From CAYZXL01 sp964482435 (GTDB lineage: Bacteria; Auribacterota; JABMQX01): DNA of 64,000 bases. Both the position numbers and the translations under genes were made by a program. The stretch spans positions 100,940 through 164,939 of the forward strand of contig CAYZXL010000005.1 in the NCBI GenBank assembly GCA_964482435.1, in the 5' to 3' direction. The notes below the pieces were generated by a model. The model did not search any database. It worked only from the letters and a program-made list of their open reading frames with translations, and had not been told where the DNA came from. This document shows, piece by piece, positions 55,003 through 64,000 of the stretch; position 1 is the stretch's first letter, and every line of letters begins with the position of its first letter.

Positions 55003-58000
55003 ATGTCAGTCAGGTATGCCGTTTTGGCAACGTCAGCCTTTTTCGTCATTTCAGCGACGCGCGCGACTTTCGCAGCCAACTGGTACGTTGACGCGGCGGC
55101 TTCCGGGTCGGGCAACGGTACGACCCCGGCGACGGCATTCAAGACGATCCAGCAGGGGATAAATGCCGCTTCTAACGGCGACACTGTCGTCGTCGCGGAG
55201 GGGACTTACGTCGAGAATATCAAGTTCAACGGGAAGAACGTCGTTCTGACCAGCGCGAATCCGTTGGACCCCAACGTGGTGGCGAACACCATCATCGACG
55301 GCAATCAGGCTGGTTCTGTCGTTACCTTCGCGGGCTCAGAAAACGAAACGTGCGTCCTGCGCGGCTTTACCATTCGCAACGGGAAAGCTGAGAATGGCGG
55401 GGGAATCCTGGGCCGGGCCTCTGGTGACGTTTCCAGCAAGGCCCTCATCGAGAACAACCTCATTACGGGCAACTCCGCAGACGACGGCGGCGGCATATGT
55501 AATTGCTGGGGCACTGTCAGGAACAACACGATCACTCGCAACTCCGCCTATTCCGGCGGCGGCCTATACGGGTGCTGGTGGGTTCTTGAAGGCAACGTGA
55601 TCTCTGAGAATTCCGCCACTAATGGCGGCGGGGTGGGCGGTTCCACGCTGAAAATCCTCAACAACGTTATCACAGGGAACTCCGCCGAAAGTGGCGGGGG
55701 GGTGTGGTGTTGCTCCTGGATAATCTCCAACAACGTAATTTCGGGCAATTTGGCCAAGGTGGGCGGGGGACTTGATTCCTGTGGTGGCACAATCGAGAAT
55801 AACACCGTCGTCGCCAACTCGGCCGACGTGGGGGGCGGGCTTTATGACTGCCACGCCACTATCTCCAACTGCATCATATGGGGGAATGTCGCTCCTGTTA
55901 GCCCTCAGCTTTTCGAATCCCGGGAGCCAACATACTCTTGCGTTGAAAAGTGGGCTGGCAAGGGCGCGGGAAACGTGGCCTGGAACCCATATTTCGTTGA
56001 CCCGGACAATGGGGATTTTCATCTCCGGCCTTACTCACCCTGCATAGACGCGGGCGACCCAGCGTCCCCTTTCGCGAACGAGCCGGAACCCAACGGCGGC
56101 CGCGTGGACATGGGGGCTTACGGAAATACCGCGGAAACCACCTCGAGGTCACCGGACACAGATGCCGACAATCTCCCTGACGATTGGGAAATGAACCAAT
56201 TCGGAAGCCTCAGCGAGAGCGGCGATTCCGACTCCGACGGCGATCGCATTCCCAACACAATTGAGTACCACTTCGCCTGGGACCCGAAGACCGCCTCGCA
56301 GACCCTCGTCGAGAATCTGAGCCAGAGCAAGTTCTACCAGACAATCCAGGCCGCGCTTTCCGAGTCAGCCGAAGGAGACGAGATTGTCGCTCACCCGGGC
56401 GTCTTTGCGGAGAACGTCAATTTCTGCGGCAAAAACCTCGTACTCAGGAGCGAGGATCCATCGAACGAAACGGTCGTGGCAAGCACGATTATAGACGCAG
56501 GGCAGAAAAGCTCTGTCGTTTCATTCTCGAGCGCCGAAAATGAGACGTGCGTTGTCGCCGGCTTTACAATCCGCAACGGCCGGGCCTGGGATGGCGGCGG
56601 AATCTGTGGAGGCACCTACGACTCTCGCACTCACGCCGTCATTCGGAACAACGTGATCGCGGACAACAAGGGTGAGCAGTCCGGCAGTGCAATCGCGTAC
56701 TGCAACGGCGTGATCCGGGACAATGTCATCTGCGGTAACGATGGGCGAGGCCTGGTGTTGTGCGGAGGTGAGATTCTCAACAACAAAATCTGGGGCAATC
56801 GGGGCGGCGGTCTCGCGGGTTGTCAGGGCCTGCTCCGGAACAATCTCATCTTCGGGAACACGAGCGCAGGACCTGGCCGCGGGATTTACGGGTTCGTTGG
56901 AACAATTGAGAACAACACGATCTTCGGAAATCTGCCCGAAGGACGGATTGGATATGACTTTGGTGGGGGGCTCAACGCCTGTAGCGCTGTAATCCGTAAC
57001 TGCATTATCTGGGGGAACACAACGGGCATCAATGGTGTAGAGATGTACGAGTCGAGCGCTCCCACTTACTCCTGCATCGAGGAATGGACTGGCGGAGGAG
57101 AGGGGAACATCGCCTTCGACCCGTATTTCGTTGACGCCGAGCATGGGGATTTCCATCTTAGTCCGTGGTCGCCTTGCATAGACGCAGGCGACGCCTCCTC
57201 GCCTTTCTCGAACGAGCCTCAGCCCAACGGCGGCCGCGTTGACATGGGCGCCTACGGAAACACGCCCGAGGCGACCAGCAAGTCACCGGACTCTGATTCG
57301 GATGGTCTCCCTGACGACTGGGAGCTTAACTTCTTTTCGGGTTTGCAGTGGAACGCCGCGGCGGATCCCGACGGCGATCATATCTCGAACATTTACGAGT
57401 ACCGTCTCGCTCGTGACCCGACCTCGGCAGCAGAGAAGAACATCGGCCTCAACCTCACAAAAGGCGCATCCTACGTGCGAATCCAGAGCGCTCTCGATGA
57501 GGCAGCCGATGGAGATGAGATTGTCGCTTACCCTGGGGTTTACACCGAGAACATCAATTTCTCGGGGAAGAATGTCGTCTTGAGAAGCTGCGACCCCGAA
57601 AGCACCTCTGTCGTGGCGAGCACTGTAATTGACGGCGGACGAATGGGCCCCTCGGTTCGATTTTCGGGCACCGAAAACGAAACGTGCGTCCTTGCGGGAT
57701 TCACAATCCGCAACGGCGCCTCGAGCTACGGAGGCGGCGTCAGCGGCGGAACTGAGCAAAACCATGCACGTGTAACCGTCCTCCATAATATCATCGCGGA
57801 TAACATCGGCGGCGGGGTCGGGTGCTGCGATGGCATTATCCGCAACAATGTCATCGCACGCAATTCAGCGGAGTACAGCGGAGGCGGTCTCGTCCGTTGC
57901 GACGGGATAATTGAAAACAACACCCTCGTCGAAAACTCGTCCTACTATCCGGGGGAAGCCTTCGCTTATTGCCATGGGACCATTCGCAATTGCATCGTCT

Positions 58001-61000
58001 GGGGCGGTCTGGAGAATGCGCAGTTTCGCGAATCGAGTCCGCCGACCTACTCCTGCATAAGAGGTTGGACCGGCGGCGGCGAGGGAAACATCAGAAGCGA
58101 CCCGTATTTCCTGGACGCTCACAACGGGGATTACCATCTGGTAAACTGGTCTCCTTGCATAGACGCTGGTGACCGCTCTTCTCCTTTTTCCGAAGAACCT
58201 CAGCCAAACGGCGGCCGGATCGACATGGGCGCTTACGGCAACACGCCCGAAGCCACACCCAGGTCCGCAGACACGGACGGAGATGGTCTTCCCGATGACT
58301 GGGAGATGGCGTTCTTCGCCGGCCTTGCTCAGGGGCCGAATGGCAATCCCGATGGAGACCGCCTCTCGAACGAGCAGGAGTACCACCGTGGGCTGAATCC
58401 TCAGCAGCCTTCAGCAACCTGGTACGTTAGCGTGTCAGTCACGTCATCGGGCAACGGAACCTCATGGGAGAAGGCTTTTCAGACTATCCAGGAAGGCATA
58501 GAGGCGGCATCGGACGGCGATACTGTGATTGTGGCTCGTGGGCTTTACCCCCAGAGCATAGGTTTCGGGGGGAAGAATATCCTGCTGCGGAGCACCAACC
58601 CGCCTGACCCGGTGACAGTTGCAGGCACGATAATCCAGCTTCCGGCTGAAGCATCAGGGGTCGTTGTGCGCTTCAGCGGCACCGAAGATGAAACTTGCGT
58701 TCTGTCCGGCTTCACCATCCGATACGGCGATGGGCAGTACGATGGAGGAGGAATTCTGGGCGGGACAACTGCCTGCCGAACCGATGCAACCATCGAGTAC
58801 AACACCGTAACCGGATGCACCAGTTGGTACAACGGCGCGGGCCTGGTCTATTGTGGCGGCATCGTTCGGAACAACACGATCACGCAGAACCGCGCTTCAG
58901 AAGCTGGCGGCGGGCTGGCGTATTGCGACGGGCCTATCCTGAACAACACGATCACCCAAAACTCGTCCCCAGGGTTCGGAGGCGGCGGCCTGGCCTACTG
59001 CAACGGGAACATTGAGGGCAACACAATCTCGGGGAACGGGGCCTCCGGCTTCAACGGCAGCGGTGGTGGGCTGTATCACTGCAACGGCACGATTCGAAAC
59101 AACACCATTTCGAATAGCGACGGGGTTGGGCTTGCATTTTGTGACGGACTGATTGACAGCAACCTTATCTCCAATAACAGGGGTGGCGGCGTGTTTTCCT
59201 GTCAGGGCACCATCCGCAACAACACAATTTCCGGAAATGTCGCATGGCAAGATGGCGGGGGTCTCGCTGACTGCCAGGGCACGATCCAGGGCAATGTCAT
59301 CCTGGGCAACTCCGCCACGGGGCAATACGGGGCGAAAGGTGGCGGGCTTTATTCCTGCAACGGGAGCATCGAGAACAACGTGATCGCGGACAACTCGGCC
59401 ATCGCGGCAGGCGGCACTGGCGGCGGACTCGCCTCCTGCAACGGGACCGTCCGCAACAACACCGTCTATGGCAACACCGCTGACTACCTCGGCGGTGGGC
59501 TCCACGATTGCAACGGGACAATCATCAATTGCATCATCTGGACAAACTCAGCCCTCAATGAAACTCAGATTTCCTCTTCCAGTCAACCGACCTACTCCTG
59601 CATTGAGGGTTGGACTGGTGCGGGCGAAGGGAACATCCCATTCAACCCGTATTTCGTGGATGCGTCCAGCGGTGATTTTCACCTCAAATCGTGGTCTCCG
59701 TGCATAGACGCGGGAGACCCCGCCTCTCCTTATGAGAACGAGCCGCAGCCCAACGGAGGACGCGCGGATATGGGCGCATACGGAAACACGGCGGAAGCGA
59801 CTCCGCGGTCGCCGGACACAGATTCCGACAACCTTCCCGACGACTGGGAGTTGCATTGGTTCGGCAACCTCGTCCAGAGCGGCTCGGATGACCCGGACCA
59901 CGACCGCATTCCAAACCTTACAGAGTATCGCTGCGGTTGGGACCCGATTGCGGCGTCGGGAACGGTCGTTGAAAATATGACCAAGCAGCTCTTCTACCAG
60001 ACCATCCAGGCTGCCCTTTCCGAGTCAGCCGACGGCGACGAGCTCGTGGTTTACCCCGGGCTTTACACCGAGAACATTAACTTCGGCGGGAAAAACGTTC
60101 TCCTCAGGAGCACCGACCCGACGGATGCTGATGTGGTCGCTAACACGATCATAGACGGCCGCGGTTTAGGCCCGGTGGCTGCATTCTCAGGCACGGAGAC
60201 GGACAAATGCGTTCTGTCGGGTTTCACGATCAGAAACGGGAACTCCGACTACGGTGGGGGGATTTACGGTGCCTCGTCGGACGCCCACACCCATGCGACA
60301 ATCGTGAACAACGTCATTACGGCAAATTCCGCGAAAAATGGCGCGGGGATATACAAATGCGACGGGCTCATTCAGAACAACACCATCCACGGAAACACAG
60401 CCAGTTCCTACGGCGGTGGCTTGAGCATCTGCGTCGGGGTCATTCAGGATAACATCATCTACGGCAATTCCGCCGGCGTGAACGGCGGGGGGTTATTCAA
60501 TTGCGGCGATGTCATCCAGGGCAATAAAATCTTCGGAAATTCGGCCAACCAACAGGGTGGCGGAATGTCAGGCTGCTACGGGAGGATCAGGAACAACTCT
60601 ATCCACGAGAATTCCGCCAATGCAGGCGGCGGGCTATCGGAATGCAACGGCGGCATTCAGAATAACGTGATAACCCGCAACTCCGCCAACCAGAACGGCG
60701 GCGGGCTATACCGATGCGACGGACCGATTCAGAACTGCACGATCTATGGCAACTGGTCGGGGTTCAGGGGAGGCGGGCTGTCTGACTGCAAGGGCATGAT
60801 ATGGAACTGCATAATCTGGGGAAACTGGGCCATTGAAGGACCTCAACTTTATAACTCAAGCACGCCCAATTATTGCTGCATCCAGGACTGGATTCAAGGA
60901 GGGGAGGGAAATATCTCATCCGTCCCGCATTTCGTTGATGCTCAGAACGGCGATTTCCATCTCAGGTCGTGGTCGCCATGCCTGGATTCGGGCGACCCAA

Positions 61001-62457
61001 CCTCGCCCTATCAGAACGAGCCGCAGCCCAATGGCGGAAGAGTGGACATGGGTGCTTACGGGAATACCAGCGAGACCGTCTCAAGCTCGCCCGACCTCGA
61101 CGGCGATGGGCTGCCCGATGACTGGGAGATGCATTGGTTTTCGAGCCTCAGCGAGGACGGCAACGCCGACCACGACAGTGACCGCATCCCCAATGCCGTG
61201 GAATACGGTTGCGGCTGGGATCCAACGACCCCATCTCGCACACTCGTTGAGAACAGGACCAAAAGCCGGGCGTACGAGACCATCCAGGTCGCTCTTTCCG
61301 AGTCCACGGATGGCGATGAGATTGTGGTCTATCCCGGTCTTTATGATGAAAATATCAACTTCGGGGGGAAGAACGTTGTTCTTAAGGCCATCCGTCCACC
61401 GGAAGCGAAGCTCGGCTCTCATGCAATCATTGACGGCGGAAAGCGCGGCCCTGTCGTCGTGTTCTCCGGGACAGAGGGCGATGGTTGCATCCTTGCAGGC
61501 TTCGTCATCCGGAACGGGAAAGCCTCTTTGGGCGCGGGGATTTACGGTCGGGGAACCCGCGCAACGATCCTCAACAACATGATCGTCGGGAATTCAGGCG
61601 AATCGCCAGGAGGTGTGGTCGCCGACTGCGATGGCATCCTGCAGAATAACACCGTCGGCGGAAACTCCACCCGCATGGGTGCGGCGTTAGGCGGATGCAA
61701 CGGTAAAATCAGAAACTGCATCATCTGGGGGAACACGCCGACTCTTGCCGGTCAGATGTCGCAGTGCAGTGTGCCGAGCTATTCGTGCATCCAGAGTTGG
61801 ACGGGAGGGGGCACCGGGAACGTCTCCTCAGACCCATTGTTCGCGGACATCAATGGGACGGACAACGACCCTAAAACATGCGACGACAACGATTATCACC
61901 TGTCCCCGAACTCTCCTTGCATTAACACGGCAACCACCGAGGGCGCCCCGAACTGGGACGTTGATGGGGAGAGCCGCCCGAATGGGGCGGAGATGGACAT
62001 GGGTGCGGACGAGTACACTGACACCGAAGGCGACGACATGGCAGATTATTGGGAGATGAAATACTTCGGTGACCTCTCGCACGACGGCGCCGCTGACACC
62101 GACCTCGATGAGCTGACGGACGCGGAGGAATGCGCCTGCCGAACAGACCCCACATCAGGCGATACCGACGGCGATGGAAGCTCCGATGTCTTTGAGCTGG
62201 CTGCCGGGACCGACCCGTCGGATTCGCAGTCCATCTTTGTAATGGCCAAGGTGACATACGGGCCAACCGGCGCGGAGGTTGAGTGGTCTGTCGTTCCCGG
62301 AAAGCATTATCAAGCTCTCGTCAGCGGAGACCTTGTGACCTGGACGTTCCTCGGTAAGCCCGTCGTTGCCCCAGCCGGCGCCAGCCGGATGTCCACTGTT
62401 CACGGCCCTGCCGCGCGCCTGAGAAAGAGCTTCTACAGGGTGGAGGTTCTTCCTTAA
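55003..62457 (+). CDS. Giant exported parallel beta-helix protein with six modules
   Basis: 2484 residues from the ATG at 55003, with GGAGG upstream and a signal peptide (residues 1-25). Six tandem modules of about 320-500 residues each begin with a TIQ-x-A-L-x-E-S-A-x-GDEIVVYPG segment, continue as right-handed beta-helix coils (GGGL-x-x-C-x-G-x-I-x-NN-x-I) and end with a choice-of-anchor-Q-like segment (SPCIDAGD, NGGRVDMGAYGNT). Modules are joined by a calcium-loop linker (D-x-D-x-LPDDWE, D-x-D-x-D-x-I-x-N-x-EY). Starts are near 55078, 56338, 57475, 58477, 59995 and 61275. The C-terminus is the shared module (GKHYQALVSGDL, SFYRVEVLP). The fold is that of pectate lyases and adhesins; catalytic residues are not recognisable. 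Confidence 0.87.
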   Translation: MSVRYAVLATSAFFVISATRATFAANWYVDAAASGSGNGTTPATAFKTIQQGINAASNGDTVVVAEGTYVENIKFNGKNVVLTSANPLDPNVVANTIIDGNQAGSVVTFAGSENETCVLRGFTIRNGKAENGGGILGRASGDVSSKALIENNLITGNSADDGGGICNCWGTVRNNTITRNSAYSGGGLYGCWWVLEGNVISENSATNGGGVGGSTLKILNNVITGNSAESGGGVWCCSWIISNNVISGNLAKVGGGLDSCGGTIENNTVVANSADVGGGLYDCHATISNCIIWGNVAPVSPQLFESREPTYSCVEKWAGKGAGNVAWNPYFVDPDNGDFHLRPYSPCIDAGDPASPFANEPEPNGGRVDMGAYGNTAETTSRSPDTDADNLPDDWEMNQFGSLSESGDSDSDGDRIPNTIEYHFAWDPKTASQTLVENLSQSKFYQTIQAALSESAEGDEIVAHPGVFAENVNFCGKNLVLRSEDPSNETVVASTIIDAGQKSSVVSFSSAENETCVVAGFTIRNGRAWDGGGICGGTYDSRTHAVIRNNVIADNKGEQSGSAIAYCNGVIRDNVICGNDGRGLVLCGGEILNNKIWGNRGGGLAGCQGLLRNNLIFGNTSAGPGRGIYGFVGTIENNTIFGNLPEGRIGYDFGGGLNACSAVIRNCIIWGNTTGINGVEMYESSAPTYSCIEEWTGGGEGNIAFDPYFVDAEHGDFHLSPWSPCIDAGDASSPFSNEPQPNGGRVDMGAYGNTPEATSKSPDSDSDGLPDDWELNFFSGLQWNAAADPDGDHISNIYEYRLARDPTSAAEKNIGLNLTKGASYVRIQSALDEAADGDEIVAYPGVYTENINFSGKNVVLRSCDPESTSVVASTVIDGGRMGPSVRFSGTENETCVLAGFTIRNGASSYGGGVSGGTEQNHARVTVLHNIIADNIGGGVGCCDGIIRNNVIARNSAEYSGGGLVRCDGIIENNTLVENSSYYPGEAFAYCHGTIRNCIVWGGLENAQFRESSPPTYSCIRGWTGGGEGNIRSDPYFLDAHNGDYHLVNWSPCIDAGDRSSPFSEEPQPNGGRIDMGAYGNTPEATPRSADTDGDGLPDDWEMAFFAGLAQGPNGNPDGDRLSNEQEYHRGLNPQQPSATWYVSVSVTSSGNGTSWEKAFQTIQEGIEAASDGDTVIVARGLYPQSIGFGGKNILLRSTNPPDPVTVAGTIIQLPAEASGVVVRFSGTEDETCVLSGFTIRYGDGQYDGGGILGGTTACRTDATIEYNTVTGCTSWYNGAGLVYCGGIVRNNTITQNRASEAGGGLAYCDGPILNNTITQNSSPGFGGGGLAYCNGNIEGNTISGNGASGFNGSGGGLYHCNGTIRNNTISNSDGVGLAFCDGLIDSNLISNNRGGGVFSCQGTIRNNTISGNVAWQDGGGLADCQGTIQGNVILGNSATGQYGAKGGGLYSCNGSIENNVIADNSAIAAGGTGGGLASCNGTVRNNTVYGNTADYLGGGLHDCNGTIINCIIWTNSALNETQISSSSQPTYSCIEGWTGAGEGNIPFNPYFVDASSGDFHLKSWSPCIDAGDPASPYENEPQPNGGRADMGAYGNTAEATPRSPDTDSDNLPDDWELHWFGNLVQSGSDDPDHDRIPNLTEYRCGWDPIAASGTVVENMTKQLFYQTIQAALSESADGDELVVYPGLYTENINFGGKNVLLRSTDPTDADVVANTIIDGRGLGPVAAFSGTETDKCVLSGFTIRNGNSDYGGGIYGASSDAHTHATIVNNVITANSAKNGAGIYKCDGLIQNNTIHGNTASSYGGGLSICVGVIQDNIIYGNSAGVNGGGLFNCGDVIQGNKIFGNSANQQGGGMSGCYGRIRNNSIHENSANAGGGLSECNGGIQNNVITRNSANQNGGGLYRCDGPIQNCTIYGNWSGFRGGGLSDCKGMIWNCIIWGNWAIEGPQLYNSSTPNYCCIQDWIQGGEGNISSVPHFVDAQNGDFHLRSWSPCLDSGDPTSPYQNEPQPNGGRVDMGAYGNTSETVSSSPDLDGDGLPDDWEMHWFSSLSEDGNADHDSDRIPNAVEYGCGWDPTTPSRTLVENRTKSRAYETIQVALSESTDGDEIVVYPGLYDENINFGGKNVVLKAIRPPEAKLGSHAIIDGGKRGPVVVFSGTEGDGCILAGFVIRNGKASLGAGIYGRGTRATILNNMIVGNSGESPGGVVADCDGILQNNTVGGNSTRMGAALGGCNGKIRNCIIWGNTPTLAGQMSQCSVPSYSCIQSWTGGGTGNVSSDPLFADINGTDNDPKTCDDNDYHLSPNSPCINTATTEGAPNWDVDGESRPNGAEMDMGADEYTDTEGDDMADYWEMKYFGDLSHDGAADTDLDELTDAEECACRTDPTSGDTDGDGSSDVFELAAGTDPSDSQSIFVMAKVTYGPTGAEVEWSVVPGKHYQALVSGDLVTWTFLGKPVVAPAGASRMSTVHGPAARLRKSFYRVEVLP

Positions 62458-62564
62458 GGCCTGCCGAATGGCCCTGTGTGGTGCTTGCTAAATAAAGCCC
62501 ACAGACCCGCGCCGCCAGTTGCATATCATCGCTGGTTGAGCGAGGGCAAAATGGTGCTCCGCCT

Positions 62565-63989
62565 TTATCGTGACCGCCGGAATCGCTCAATCCGGTAGAA
62601 GCGCTGAGCGGAGTCCGCAGCGGGGCCAAGGGCGTGAGTTCCGTCATCCGTCCACGAGTTCAGCCCGGTGCTCGATGCTGTCGCAGCACCTGCCTGAATC
62701 CAACTGAGCAGGTCGGCCGAAACCCAGATTCGGTACGCCTTCCCTGCCATACTGCCCCACTCCACGACCCAGTTGTCGCCCTCAGTGCGACGAATAGGTT
62801 TTCCATTACTGAACTTCTGAATCCGGTGGTTATCGCTGTCTGCGACAAACACGTTTCCCCACGTATCCACCTCGATGCCCCGAGCATCCGAGAACTCTCC
62901 AGGTCCCCGGCCAGGCCTCCCCCACTTGCCGAGAAAGCGGCCTGATGAATCAAACTTCTGCACTCTGTGGTTATAGGAATCTACGACAAAGACGTTCCCC
63001 CAGGAGTCCACGGCGACGCCCCATGGGTCGAGAAACTGCCCGTCGCCCACTCCCTCGCTCCCCCACTGCTTGAGAACATTACCAGAGGAATCAAACTTCT
63101 GTACTCTGTGGTTCGAATAGTCCGAGACGTAAACGTTGCCTGACGAATCCACCGCAACGTCGAACGGCATGTCAAATTGTCCCTCGCCTTCGCCGGACGA
63201 ACCCCATTTACCAAGAAACCTCCCGGACGGATCGAATTTCTGTATCTTGTCATCGTAGGTGTCAGCCACCAGAACGTTTCCGAAGGGGTCCACTGCTACG
63301 CCGCACGGGGTATAGAATTGCCCGTCATCCCTGCCCGTGGAGCCCCATTTCGTCAGAAAATGCCCTGACGAGTCGAACTTCTGCACCCTGTCGTTGTAGG
63401 CGTCCGTCACGAACACATTGCCAACGGAGTCCACCACGATGCCGTGAGGCGAATTGAATTGCCCATCACCAGAGCCAGAAGAGCCCCATTCCAGCAGGAA
63501 GTTGCCAGAGGAATCGAACTTCTGGATTCTGTTGTTTCCGGAATCCGCCACAAACAGATTCCCCGAAGAATCAGTCGTCACCCCGATAGGCCATGTCAAC
63601 TCGCCGGGGGCCGTACCTCCATTGGTCACCTTCGCCAGAAAGCTCCCGGACGGATCGAGCTTCTGAACCCTGCGGTTTCCTGTGTCGGCGACATAAACGT
63701 TTCCCGACGGGTCAACCGCGATCCCAAAGGGGTCCATCAACTGCCCGTCCGCGGCGCCTGGCGAACACCATCTGGCCAGGAACTTCCCGGAAGAATCGAA
63801 TTTCTGAACCCTGCTGTCATCAACAATGTAGGTATTCCCCGACGCATCCGTCACCACGCCTTTCGGGCATTGAATCTGCCCATCCGCGAAGCCAAAGGAT
63901 GCAATATTTCTCAGATACGCTCCGGAGGAATCGAATTTCTGAACCTGTACTATACACGTAGAAGGTAGACAGGGGTATGGGAGGTTGAG
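62565..63989 (-). CDS. NHL-repeat propeller protein with shared C-terminal module, 5' end unresolved
   Basis: At least 430 residues. About seven NHL blades are visible, each with QKFDSSGxFLxKWG, DGQF and VAVDSSGNVYVADSxNHRVQKF. The last 80 residues are the shared module (W-GSMAGKAYRIWVSADL, RFYRIERF) and resemble especially the end of the NHL protein at 39086 (SSWTDDGQHPLG versus NSWTDDGTHALG). The 5' end is unclear. GTGs at 63857 and 63860 fall inside a blade, the blade sequence continues upstream to about 63950, and then the frame meets a TAA at 63992-63990 without a start codon. Either the gene begins at an unrecognised codon, or a frameshift or sequence error lies near 63945. No signal peptide can therefore be shown. 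Confidence 0.75.
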   Translation of the reverse strand, partial: LNLPYPCLPSTCIVQVQKFDSSGAYLRNIASFGFADGQIQCPKGVVTDASGNTYIVDDSRVQKFDSSGKFLARWCSPGAADGQLMDPFGIAVDPSGNVYVADTGNRRVQKLDPSGSFLAKVTNGGTAPGELTWPIGVTTDSSGNLFVADSGNNRIQKFDSSGNFLLEWGSSGSGDGQFNSPHGIVVDSVGNVFVTDAYNDRVQKFDSSGHFLTKWGSTGRDDGQFYTPCGVAVDPFGNVLVADTYDDKIQKFDPSGRFLGKWGSSGEGEGQFDMPFDVAVDSSGNVYVSDYSNHRVQKFDSSGNVLKQWGSEGVGDGQFLDPWGVAVDSWGNVFVVDSYNHRVQKFDSSGRFLGKWGRPGRGPGEFSDARGIEVDTWGNVFVADSDNHRIQKFSNGKPIRRTEGDNWVVEWGSMAGKAYRIWVSADLLSWIQAGAATASSTGLNSWTDDGTHALGPAADSAQRFYRIERFRRSR

Positions 63990-64000
63990 TTACCTGAGTG

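Noticed and set aside
55450..62000. Regularly spaced repeats that could suggest a CRISPR array
   Set aside because: They are in frame, diverged, and encode beta-helix coils; there are no constant direct repeats with unique spacers.

Overview
The window is about 58-60% GC DNA from a Gram-negative-type bacterium of an uncultured, PVC-like or neighbouring candidate phylum (Planctomycetota, Lentisphaerota, Hydrogenedentota, Sumerlaeota and Omnitrophota would all fit; no marker gene here decides it). Evidence for this is the combination of several Tat-exported Gfo/Idh/MocA oxidoreductases, a Tat-exported DUF362 protein, a DUF5107-TPR protein, a non-pyrrolysine MttB-family protein, pseudopilin clusters, giant secreted proteins built from FG-GAP, NHL and parallel beta-helix repeats, and many short palindromic repeats between genes. 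The only RNA gene seen is tRNA-Leu(UAA).

Layout. 1-2465 (minus): an ABC-2 type exporter with two ATPases around one permease; the second ATPase runs off the left edge. 3099-6433: a YraN-like nuclease-fold protein, a GT4 glycosyltransferase and the DUF362 protein. 6478-11801 (minus): a membrane-anchored protein with a glutamine-amidotransferase-like domain followed by about eight carboxypeptidase-regulatory-like repeats, and an FAD-dependent amine-oxidase-like enzyme. 12541-18487: two paralogous triplets of pseudopilin genes resembling the GspI-GspJ-GspK tip complex of type II secretion. 18505-21299: a secreted GH14/GH42-like glycosidase and a nitroreductase. 21867-21995: tRNA-Leu with its own promoter.

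22275-38320 is a carbohydrate-processing region with two divergent transcription units. The minus unit encodes Gfo/Idh, an MttB-like protein, a Tat-type Gfo/Idh and a HEAT-repeat protein. The plus unit encodes a DUF5107-TPR protein, an ABC sugar-binding protein with two MalF/MalG-like permeases (no ATPase in the window), a GH32 fructosidase and another Tat-type Gfo/Idh. Together they look like a system that cleaves beta-fructosides outside the cytoplasm, imports the products and oxidises sugars.

39086-62457 is about 23 kb of four consecutive genes for very large exported proteins: an NHL propeller, a 3144-residue multi-propeller mosaic, a 1624-residue PKD/FN3/CBM mosaic and a 2484-residue beta-helix protein. 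A second NHL gene follows on the minus strand. All five end in the same kind of C-terminal module (W...G-[KR]-x-Y...DL...[FY]-Y-R-[VI]), which I read as a possible sorting or anchoring domain. Large exported cargo, a shared C-terminus and two pseudopilus-tip sets within 50 kb are the most interesting aspect of the window. A second strong observation is that the ABC exporter's ATPase C-terminus and its permease loop carry copies of the same small domain.
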